Shown one piece after another: positions 53,918-62,108 of a stretch of 64,000 bases of DNA (positions within the stretch are counted from its first letter, which is position 1; each line of letters opens with the position of its first letter). Both the position numbers and the translations under genes were made by a program. Below the pieces are notes generated by a model, which saw nothing but the letters and a program-made list of their open reading frames with translations, searched no databases and had not been told where the DNA came from. Source of the DNA: GCA-002708315 sp963676635 (GTDB lineage: Bacteria; Bacteroidota; Bacteroidia; Bacteroidales; F082); assembly GCA_963676635.1 (NCBI GenBank), contig OY781105.1:1488001-1552000 (forward strand), given 5' to 3'.

Positions 53918-54907
53918 TTAAGACATAGCCCTCCAAATAAGGTCTTTAAGCTTAGTAATACCAATATTCGCCACCGAGGAAATAAAAACATGAACTATCC
54001 CTGCAGGAAGCGTCTCTTCTATTTCACTAATAAGCTCCTCATCCAGCATATCGGATTTTGATATTGCCAAAATCCTTTCTTTATCCAGCAACTCGGGATT
54101 ATACTTCTCAAGCTCATTTAACAGCACATGGTATTCCCCGGATATATCATCGCTGTCAGCGGGAACCATAAACAACAGTATAGAGTTCCTTTCAATATGC
54201 CGTAGGAATCGCAGTCCTAATCCTTTTCCCTCATGAGCACCCTCGATAATCCCCGGAATATCAGCCATTACAAACGACTGGTTATCGCGGTAAGCAACAA
54301 TACCCAGGTTAGGACGCAGAGTTGTAAAAGGATAATCTGCTATCTCAGGCTTTGCAGCCGACACAACACTCAGAAGCGTTGATTTGCCCGCATTAGGAAA
54401 ACCAACCAGCCCCACATCTGCTAAAATCTTTAACTCAAAAACAATAGCCTTCTCAACACCCTCCTCACCAGGCTGAGCATATTTAGGTGCCTGGTTAGTA
54501 GCCGTCTTAAAATGATCATTTCCCAGACCTCCCCTGCCTCCTTTAAGCATAATTTTCTGTTCTCCATGCTCAGTAATTTCCCCAATCACAAAACCCGTTT
54601 CAGCATCTTTGGCAATAGTACCCAGTGGCACTTCAATAATAATATCCTTTCCGGATGCACCCGTACTCCTCTGGCGGCCTCCTCCTTCACCATTCTCTGC
54701 ATACAGATGTCGCGTATAACGAAGATGAAGTAATGTCCACATATTTGAATTCCCCATCATAATAATATCACCACCTTTACCACCATCACCACCATCAGGG
54801 CCACCTTTTGGCAAATATTTCTCCTTACGGAAGTGTGCTGAGCCCGGACCTCCATTACCCGAACGACAAAAAATTCTTACGTGATCAACAAAATTTGAAT
54901 TAGCCAT
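53918..54907 (-). CDS. obg: GTPase Obg/CgtA
   Basis: A 329-residue ribosome-associated GTPase: Gly-rich Obg domain 1-155 (SGNGGPGSAHFRKEKYLPKG, GGRGGLGNDHFKTATNQAP) and a G domain with G1 GFPNAGKSTLLS (about 166-177), G3 DIPGIIEGAHEGKGLG, G4 ISKSD and G5 SSV. It acts in 50S assembly and the stringent response. The C-terminal OCT domain of some Obg proteins is absent. Reads opposite to both neighbours. Confidence 0.95.
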   Translation of the reverse strand: MANSNFVDHVRIFCRSGNGGPGSAHFRKEKYLPKGGPDGGDGGKGGDIIMMGNSNMWTLLHLRYTRHLYAENGEGGGRQRSTGASGKDIIIEVPLGTIAKDAETGFVIGEITEHGEQKIMLKGGRGGLGNDHFKTATNQAPKYAQPGEEGVEKAIVFELKILADVGLVGFPNAGKSTLLSVVSAAKPEIADYPFTTLRPNLGIVAYRDNQSFVMADIPGIIEGAHEGKGLGLRFLRHIERNSILLFMVPADSDDISGEYHVLLNELEKYNPELLDKERILAISKSDMLDEELISEIEETLPAGIVHVFISSVANIGITKLKDLIWRAMS

Positions 54908-55148
54908 AGCCTGTTAATGAAATATTCTGCAAAAGTGTTAATTATTTTGATAACTAAAAACTCTACACTTAAAATTCATAACTTATTACCTCCCTTTCCT
55001 TCCATAACAATGAATTTAATATGTTGCTTATTTTGCTTTGGGCTACAAACTATTAAATGTATTTTCTTATAATAATCCCTTTATTTCTGTGATAACATTA
55101 TTGATAACTGTATATTTGCTGCATTGAGCAACTTGTAATATTCGGTTA

Positions 55149-58100
55149 ATGGGAACTAATAAACACAGCGATAGTAAAAAACCGCTGGAAATTATAAATA
55201 CGATAAGCAGCATTGTTGAGAAAAACAATACACTGAAACTTAGTTTGCAAGAGATTACTGACACAGTATCAATATATACAGATGACTGGGGAATAGGTAT
55301 CAGGATAGTATATAACAGTGATGATTTTATCTCAGCAGGATTTATGAATAAAGATCTGTGTTACGACAGCACTGTTAACACTATTTATGGAAACAAAGCA
55401 ATTATCCAGATATCATCAAGGAACCACTGTGCTAAATTTATCAATTATAGTCTTGAAAATAATGAAAATGTAATAAACAAGATTGGCTCAATAATCATTG
55501 ACCACCTCAACAAATCCGACAGACAAAAGAAAACCGAATCAAAAAAAGACAATAATTTAAACAGGCCTGTAAGCAGACGGTTATTACAACGTTTCTTAAA
55601 TAAATACACATACAATCGTGACATCTATCACGATCTTATGCCCTTTAAAGTTAAAGAAATACTACTGATTTCCAGTCTGTACGACGCCTATTCCATTGAA
55701 AGCGAAGGACGATTCTCAGAGCACATGCTAGGGCAGTACGGTCAGTTAAACCTCACAAGCTTTCCGCGTATTACAGGGGCATCAAATGTAAACCAGGCAC
55801 TGGATCTGTTGAAAAACAAACATTTTGAACTCATTATATATATGGTGGGAGTCGACAAGCAAGGGCCTTTAAAAGTGCTAAAGCAAATTAAGCATAAGTT
55901 TCCATACATCCCTGTTTACCTCCTGCTTAACAACAGCGCCGACAGTCAGTATTTTATTGAAAACAAAACAGACATAAGCTACATCGACAATATGTTTACA
56001 TGGAACGGAGACTCAAACATATTCTTCTCCATGATTAAACTTCTGGAAGATAAAATAAATGCAGAGAACGACACACAGCTGGGAAACGTAAGGGTTATAT
56101 TACTTGTTGAAGACTCACCTGTATATTATAGCAGGTATTTAACCTTCCTGTATAAGGTATTAATGGAGCAAACAAAACGAATAATTGACGATGTTAGCAC
56201 CGATGAGCTTTACAAGGTACTACGAATGAGAGCCCGCCCTAAGATAATACATGCTGTTAATTATGAACAGGCTGTTGAAGTAATAAAAAAATATAAGGAT
56301 TACCTGACATGTTTGATTACAGACATTAAATTTGAAAAAGACGGTGTATTCAATGAAAATGCAGGCATTGAACTACTTGAATACACAAGATCCATATCAG
56401 AAAATATACCATCAATACTACAGTCGTCAGACAGCTCCTACTACGCTATTGCAGAAGAATACGACTCACTGTTTATACACAAGCACAGCGACACATTATA
56501 TCATGATTTTGAAGACTTCATAACCAATTATCTGGGCTTTGGCGATTTCACCTTCAAAGATGAAAATGAGAATATAATAGCAGTAGCCTCAAATATGAGA
56601 GATTTTGAGTCGCTGTTAAAAAAAATCCCCGAATCATCACTCCTCTTCCATGCCAGTCGCGATCATTTCTCCATGTGGCTGATGGCCCGGGGAGAGATAA
56701 AAGCAGCGAATATAATCAATGCAAAGAAAGTTGATGATTACACAAATTCCGATCAGTTAAGGCGTGAGCTACTGAAAATGCTAAAGGCCAACAGAAATGA
56801 AAGCGAAGCCGGCAGCGTTATCCCGTATAAACGCGACAAAGAAATAAGTGAAGAAAACATATACACCCTTGCGGGAGGATCGCTGGGAGGAAAAGGGAGA
56901 GGATTAGCATTTATCGATGCTCTTATTCACAATTTCAAATTTTCCAAATACATACCCGATGTAAAGATAAGAACACCAAAAACACTTATTATCGGCACAC
57001 AAGAGTTTGAAACATTTTTAAAGACCAACAAACTAGTTGCTGCCAATCTGGTAAATATGGATTATGACACCATCAGGAAGAAATTCCTTAAGGCACGACT
57101 GTCAAACGACCTGCGTCATGATCTATACAGTGTCCTGAGAGCAATTAAGAAGCCAATAGCAGTGCGGTCATCAGGTATTTTTGAAGACTCCCTGTCACAA
57201 CCATTTGCAGGAATATTCGATACCTATCTTCTACCAAACAACAACAGAAATATACATACCCGCATGAAGCAGGCCGAGAATGCTATCAAGCTGGTGATGG
57301 CTTCAGTATTTTCCAATACCGCTAAAGGATATGTAAGAGCCATTGACTTTAAGATAGAAGAAGAAAAAATGGCCGTTATTATCCAGGAAGTAGTAGGAAA
57401 CAAATATGATAAATTATTCTATCCACATATCAGCGGCGTTGCACAATCATATAATTTCTATCCCTTCTCACATATGAAACCCGAAGAAGGGTTTGCCATT
57501 GCAGGAGTAGGCCTGGGTATGTATGTTGTAGAAGGTAACAAAGCATACAGGTTTTCACCCCGCTATCCTTCCACAGAGATAAGCTCGACCAAAGACCAGT
57601 TTAAAAACTCACAAGTAAAGTTTTATGCTGTGGATCTTGCCAAAGAAGAACTTAATATGATGGATGGAGAGCTGGCAGGGTTAACGGAATGCGACATAAG
57701 TGTTGCCGAAAAACAGGGCACCCTAAAGCATCTGGTTTCTGTTTACAATCCTGACAGCAATACTATCTATCCCGGATTATCAAAGCCAGGACCAAGGATA
57801 GTAAACTTTGCCAATATTCTTAAATACAACTATATATCCTTTGCCAGGACAATCGACCTGGTGCTTAAATTAGGGAAAGATGCCATGGGCTCTCCCATTG
57901 AAATAGAATATGCCGTTGACCTTAACAAGGATGAAGACGGTAAAGCATCATTCTACATTCTGCAGATAAAACCCCTTATCAGCTCAGGAAACAGCTGTAG
58001 TATTAATCTGGATGAAATTGACCATGGTTCAGTAGTACTGTATTCAGAGAAAGGAATGGGCAATGGATTAATTGACGACATAACCGATGTTATCTATATT

Positions 58101-58532
58101 GACAAAGACCGGTTTAATAAATCCGAGACAGAAGAGATGGCCCGCGAAATAGAGCTGATTAACAACAAGATGATAGAAGAAGGCAGGAAGTACGTACTTA
58201 TTGGTCCGGGCCGATGGGGCACACGCGACAGATGGATTGGTATTCCGGTGAAGTGGCACATGATATCCAATGCAAGGGTTATTGTTGAAACCAGCTATGA
58301 TGAGTTCCCATTGGATGCATCATCGGGATCACACTTCTTCCATAATGTTACCAGTATGAACGTTGGATATTTTACCGTACAGCCGGAATTGCTCGACAGT
58401 TATATTAAATATGATATACTACAAAAACAACACCTTGTTGATAAAGGAAAATATTTTAATCATATAAGATTTAAAAAGCCCCTTTACATAAAGATGGATG
58501 GTAAAAAGAGGATATATCTGATACATGAGTAG
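55149..58532 (+). CDS. Double receiver-like / PEP-pyruvate-binding domain fusion
   Basis: A 1127-residue cytoplasmic protein. An N-terminal region (1-165) has no clear family. A receiver-like domain about 170-300 (KEILLISSLYD) lacks the phosphoacceptor Asp. A second about 315-455 keeps it (ILLVEDSP, LITDIKF, IHKHS). The C-terminal half (565-1127) is the ATP-grasp PEP/pyruvate-binding domain of PEP synthase (GGSLGGKGRGLAFIDAL; AVRSSGIFEDSLSQPFAGIF; VIIQEVVG) plus a conserved tail YVLIGPGRWGTRDRWIG. The phosphohistidine and TIM-barrel domains of PEP synthase are missing, so it cannot be a complete PEP synthase. Role unknown, possibly signal-controlled nucleotide-dependent phosphotransfer. Confidence 0.8.
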   Translation: MGTNKHSDSKKPLEIINTISSIVEKNNTLKLSLQEITDTVSIYTDDWGIGIRIVYNSDDFISAGFMNKDLCYDSTVNTIYGNKAIIQISSRNHCAKFINYSLENNENVINKIGSIIIDHLNKSDRQKKTESKKDNNLNRPVSRRLLQRFLNKYTYNRDIYHDLMPFKVKEILLISSLYDAYSIESEGRFSEHMLGQYGQLNLTSFPRITGASNVNQALDLLKNKHFELIIYMVGVDKQGPLKVLKQIKHKFPYIPVYLLLNNSADSQYFIENKTDISYIDNMFTWNGDSNIFFSMIKLLEDKINAENDTQLGNVRVILLVEDSPVYYSRYLTFLYKVLMEQTKRIIDDVSTDELYKVLRMRARPKIIHAVNYEQAVEVIKKYKDYLTCLITDIKFEKDGVFNENAGIELLEYTRSISENIPSILQSSDSSYYAIAEEYDSLFIHKHSDTLYHDFEDFITNYLGFGDFTFKDENENIIAVASNMRDFESLLKKIPESSLLFHASRDHFSMWLMARGEIKAANIINAKKVDDYTNSDQLRRELLKMLKANRNESEAGSVIPYKRDKEISEENIYTLAGGSLGGKGRGLAFIDALIHNFKFSKYIPDVKIRTPKTLIIGTQEFETFLKTNKLVAANLVNMDYDTIRKKFLKARLSNDLRHDLYSVLRAIKKPIAVRSSGIFEDSLSQPFAGIFDTYLLPNNNRNIHTRMKQAENAIKLVMASVFSNTAKGYVRAIDFKIEEEKMAVIIQEVVGNKYDKLFYPHISGVAQSYNFYPFSHMKPEEGFAIAGVGLGMYVVEGNKAYRFSPRYPSTEISSTKDQFKNSQVKFYAVDLAKEELNMMDGELAGLTECDISVAEKQGTLKHLVSVYNPDSNTIYPGLSKPGPRIVNFANILKYNYISFARTIDLVLKLGKDAMGSPIEIEYAVDLNKDEDGKASFYILQIKPLISSGNSCSINLDEIDHGSVVLYSEKGMGNGLIDDITDVIYIDKDRFNKSETEEMAREIELINNKMIEEGRKYVLIGPGRWGTRDRWIGIPVKWHMISNARVIVETSYDEFPLDASSGSHFFHNVTSMNVGYFTVQPELLDSYIKYDILQKQHLVDKGKYFNHIRFKKPLYIKMDGKKRIYLIHE

Positions 58533-58661
58533 GGAGCTCAATGTTCATACTTTAAGGTTCAAAGATGGTGTGGTCCATAATTTTTGTATGTAGCCTGATG
58601 TTGCTCCTTGAAGTGATAAAATTTTTAGTAATTTCGTGACCTATATCAAGACTGAATAAAT

Positions 58662-59573
58662 ATGTATTCTATAGTAATCCCTGTATATAATAGTGATCAA
58701 ACACTCGTTGAGCTGACGGAAAGAATTAGCTCATTGTTTGATAAGCTCGATCAGAAGTTTGAGATTGTATTTGTTGAAGACAGAGGCAATGATAACAGTT
58801 GGGGAGTGATAAAATTATTGAAGGAAAAGTATACTGATAACATACAGGCTGTCAGACTTAACAGAAATTATGGACAACATAATGCTTTGCTCTGTGGTTT
58901 TACATATGCCAAAGGAGATATAATTATTACAATCGATGATGATCTTCAGAATCCACCCGAGGAAATAGAAAAGCTTATTGAAAGATACAAAGAAACCAAT
59001 AGTGACATTATTTATGGTATTTACACTAAAAAGCAGCACAATTTTGCCAGAAATGCACTTAGCAGCGGGGTAAAAAAAACATCACAGGTACTAATGAAAA
59101 GATCAGGTAACGGATCTTCGTTCAGGTTGGTGAAAAAGTGTATTGTTAAAAAGATAATTGATCACAATATTAGCTTTATATTTATTGATGAAGTGATGCA
59201 GTGGTATACCGACAGTATTGATTTTGTGACGGTTGAGCATCATAAGCGTAAGTACAATTCATCCGGATATTCAGCATTTAAGCTTCTGTCACTTGGTGCA
59301 AATCTTGCCTACCATTACACTAATATCCCTTTAAAGATAATGGTATATGGAGGCATGGTCATATCATTTTTAACCTTTTTACTGGGATTAAAATTTGTTA
59401 TTCAAAAGATATATTATGATGTCCCTCTGGGATATACATCAATGATTGTGACCATTTTATTCTCAACAAGTATAATAGTGTTCAGTCTGGGCGTTATCGG
59501 TGGTTACCTTAGCAGGATACAAACTGTTCAGAATAAAAAGCCACCCTATTTTGTTGACGAAGTGCTGGAATAA
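58662..59573 (+). CDS. Family 2 glycosyltransferase with C-terminal membrane anchor
   Basis: A 303-residue GT-A transferase of the DPM1/GtrB type: N-terminal SIVIPVYNSDQTLVELTERI, nucleotide-sugar site ITIDDDLQNPPEEI (DDD about 92), and two C-terminal transmembrane helices (about 228-250 and 262-285). Such enzymes often transfer a sugar to undecaprenyl phosphate for envelope glycans. The next genes, on the opposite strand, encode a small acyl-carrier set, so an acylated glycan is possible but not shown. Confidence 0.85.
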   Translation: MYSIVIPVYNSDQTLVELTERISSLFDKLDQKFEIVFVEDRGNDNSWGVIKLLKEKYTDNIQAVRLNRNYGQHNALLCGFTYAKGDIIITIDDDLQNPPEEIEKLIERYKETNSDIIYGIYTKKQHNFARNALSSGVKKTSQVLMKRSGNGSSFRLVKKCIVKKIIDHNISFIFIDEVMQWYTDSIDFVTVEHHKRKYNSSGYSAFKLLSLGANLAYHYTNIPLKIMVYGGMVISFLTFLLGLKFVIQKIYYDVPLGYTSMIVTILFSTSIIVFSLGVIGGYLSRIQTVQNKKPPYFVDEVLE

Positions 59574-59649
59574 TAAACAAAGAGACAACAGTCCAATATC
59601 CCACACAACCCCAACTTATAACTTATAACTTAAAACTTATAACTTAAAA

Positions 59650-60399
59650 CTATTGCAACACTCCTCCCATTAAAAGATTTGAGCCGGATATCCATCTTGA
59701 CTCATCCGAAAGAAAGAAAACAATAGCATTAGCAACATCAGCAGGATTACCCACTCCCATAGGGTACTTTTTCAGATATCTTCCAAGAGATTCATCAATA
59801 AGTTCCATCTGCCCATCGCTAACTGGTTCATTAATTAGAGGAGTGTTAACCAATCCGGGAGACAAACAGTTTGATCTTATACCTCTTTTAACAAGCTCCA
59901 AAGCCAGAGTTTTAGAATAAGCTTCAAGCGCAGCTTTTGAACTATTATAAAGAGCACCTCCAAAATAAGGATATTGCGTGGCAATAGTAGACATAAACAC
60001 AATTGACGAATTATCACATATTTTCTTTTGCAACAAAATTCTGCCTGTCAGCAAAACCGGAACTTCAAAATTAATCTTCATAATTTTATCCACATTCTCT
60101 TTGCGGATAAATTTAACAGGAGTAGGACCAACAATACCAGCACTATTAACCAAACCATTAATGCGAGGGATATTATTAACCAGCTTTACAACATCATCAT
60201 CCACAAGCAAGTCAGCAACAAACATTTGATGATTATCGCCATCCAGCATAGAAAAAGTTTCATAAAGTCTGTCTTCATTCCTGCCGGTTATAATAACATC
60301 AGCCCCCAGCTTTGCAGCATGAACAGCCGTTACTCTTCCAATACCCGATGATGCCCCGGTAATCAAAATCTTTTTCCCCGTTAAATCACAAAAAGCCAT
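59650..60399 (-). CDS. Short-chain dehydrogenase/reductase, FabG-like
   Basis: A 249-residue NAD(P)H-dependent Rossmann enzyme. TGASSGIG (14-21) binds the cofactor; the catalytic Tyr/Lys are in YNSSKAALEAYSK (Tyr about 150), the Ser in VFMSTIA (about 137). The C-terminal LSDESRWISGSNLLMGGV is FabG-like. Third gene of a minus-strand set with ACP and KASIII, so it likely reduces a 3-ketoacyl group on that ACP. Confidence 0.88.
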   Translation of the reverse strand: MAFCDLTGKKILITGASSGIGRVTAVHAAKLGADVIITGRNEDRLYETFSMLDGDNHQMFVADLLVDDDVVKLVNNIPRINGLVNSAGIVGPTPVKFIRKENVDKIMKINFEVPVLLTGRILLQKKICDNSSIVFMSTIATQYPYFGGALYNSSKAALEAYSKTLALELVKRGIRSNCLSPGLVNTPLINEPVSDGQMELIDESLGRYLKKYPMGVGNPADVANAIVFFLSDESRWISGSNLLMGGVLQ

Positions 60400-60426
60400 A
60401 AGAAATAAAATTTAAAACAATAAAAC

Positions 60427-61497
60427 TCATTCCGAATCGTCGTACTCCAGTACAGGCGGGCAAACAATATTATTCAGCTCTGCAACAACACTACCCCATG
60501 AAAGTCCAACACCAAATCCGGACATCACAACAAGTTTCTTATCATTAGTAACCTTTCCTGACAAACTGTGAATAATTGTAAGAGGAATTGAAGCAGAGCT
60601 TGTATTCCCATAATCCCACAATGAATAAGGCACTTTGCTTTCGTGTAACTTAAGCTGCTTTCTTATGGTTTCATTCATAAGTCTATTAGCCTGATGAAAA
60701 ACAAAGTAGTCAATATCCTCAGTAGCTAAATCATTATCTTTAAGAAGCTTAAGAATATTAGGCCTCACTTCTCTCAATGAGAAATTAAATATCTTGATAC
60801 CATCCAGAGAGATATTAAATCTGTTCCTTAAAATACCATCATCAACATTCTCATATTCAAAAGATGTTTCCTTTTCAGCCATATGACGTATACCACCATC
60901 AGGAATAATAATAGCATCAAAACCGCTACCATCCGTTTGCAGATTAAACAACAATGGAGGAGCCATATTATCAAACTCCAGAGCAGTAGCAGTACCCGCA
61001 TCACCAAACAAGGGAAACGCACTTTTATCTCTGAAAGAAGTATTTAAGGTACTGATATCACCCGTCAACAATAAAGCCTTTTTCGCGGCACCGGAAGCCA
61101 TCAGGCTAGCGGCAATAGATAAACCATAAATATAACCAGAGCAACCAAGGCTAACATCAAAAGCAATACAAGATTTAGGCACATTTAACTTATCCTGTAA
61201 TATCCCTGCTGTTGCCGGCAGCAGATAGTCGCGCGACTGAGAAACAAAAATAATCAGATCAATCTCTGACGGATCCCACTTCAGTTCATCCATCAAATTA
61301 ACCGCAGCCTTCTGACATAAATCTGATGTAGTAGTACCTTTTCTGGCATGCCGCTTTCTTTCAACACCAATGGTCTTTATTAAAGTAGCTCTCTCTTTTT
61401 CGTTCAGCCAGTCATAGTCATTATTATTATATTCAGACTTTGGCACACAACCACTTATGCCGGATATCCTTATATGTGGAACCTTAAAAAGGGACAT
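60427..61497 (-). CDS. 3-oxoacyl-ACP synthase III family (FabH-like)
   Basis: A 356-residue thiolase-fold condensing enzyme. Catalytic Cys119 in SLGCSGYIYGL, His in FHQANRLMNETI and Asn in YGNTSSASIPL are all present. It likely condenses an acyl-CoA starter with malonyl-ACP carried by the upstream-encoded carrier, 1 base away. It is a stand-alone set rather than the housekeeping fab operon, so a specialised short acyl chain is inferred. Confidence 0.88.
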   Translation of the reverse strand: MSLFKVPHIRISGISGCVPKSEYNNNDYDWLNEKERATLIKTIGVERKRHARKGTTTSDLCQKAAVNLMDELKWDPSEIDLIIFVSQSRDYLLPATAGILQDKLNVPKSCIAFDVSLGCSGYIYGLSIAASLMASGAAKKALLLTGDISTLNTSFRDKSAFPLFGDAGTATALEFDNMAPPLLFNLQTDGSGFDAIIIPDGGIRHMAEKETSFEYENVDDGILRNRFNISLDGIKIFNFSLREVRPNILKLLKDNDLATEDIDYFVFHQANRLMNETIRKQLKLHESKVPYSLWDYGNTSSASIPLTIIHSLSGKVTNDKKLVVMSGFGVGLSWGSVVAELNNIVCPPVLEYDDSE

Positions 61498-61498
61498 A

Positions 61499-61741
61499 TT
61501 ATGATTTACTATTATATTTCGATTCTACCAGAGTATACAAATCACGAACAGTTTCTGTTTTAATTAATTCATCAGCAGTAATTTCAACATCATATTCAAC
61601 ATTAACATGAGCTAAAAAAATCAATGCGTTAATTGAATCCCACACAAATTTCTCTCTTAACAGATCATCCGGTGCTAGTGTATTAGGTTGAAGATCTTCA
61701 AATTCATCTTCAACTTTTCTCATAAATTCGTTAATTTCCAT
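61499..61741 (-). CDS. Acyl carrier protein
   Basis: An 80-residue four-helix carrier. The phosphopantetheine site is Ser36 in KFVWDSINALIFLAHVN, with DSI where housekeeping ACP has DSL. Acidic helix II residues (EITADEL) are present. First of three co-directional genes (ACP, KASIII, SDR) with gaps of 1 and 27 bases. The intergenic 61742-62108 before it is AT-rich and holds only the promoter of the divergent gene. Confidence 0.88.
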   Translation of the reverse strand: MEINEFMRKVEDEFEDLQPNTLAPDDLLREKFVWDSINALIFLAHVNVEYDVEITADELIKTETVRDLYTLVESKYNSKS

Positions 61742-62051
61742 TCTTAATCTTAAATTTCCGCAAAAATAACTAATTCATGCAAATATTACTTTATTTAACA
61801 GTTGAATTAATACATTAAATAAATAAACAAAGAAACGATAATTAGAGTATATACCTACAACAAACACCTAAACTAACAGTATTATCAAAAAAACTAATGA
61901 TTAACATACAAGAACACAAAATCAATATATATGTTTACATATAGCTGTATAATAATCAGTTAAAGACATTCTTCAAAGGAATTCATCAGGATTTTAAATA
62001 TTTTTATAATAACTTTTTCTATTTCCTGACACCAATATCAACACAATATAT

Positions 62052-62059
62052 TATATTTG
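62052..62059 (+). promoter_or_regulatory. -7 promoter box for the cargo gene at 62109
   Basis: TATATTTG, 49 bases before the ATG; full TAnnTTTG match. Confidence 0.55.
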
Positions 62060-62108
62060 TTGCTGTAAACGAAAATTAAAAGCAATTTGTTAAATTAAAA
62101 TTATCATT

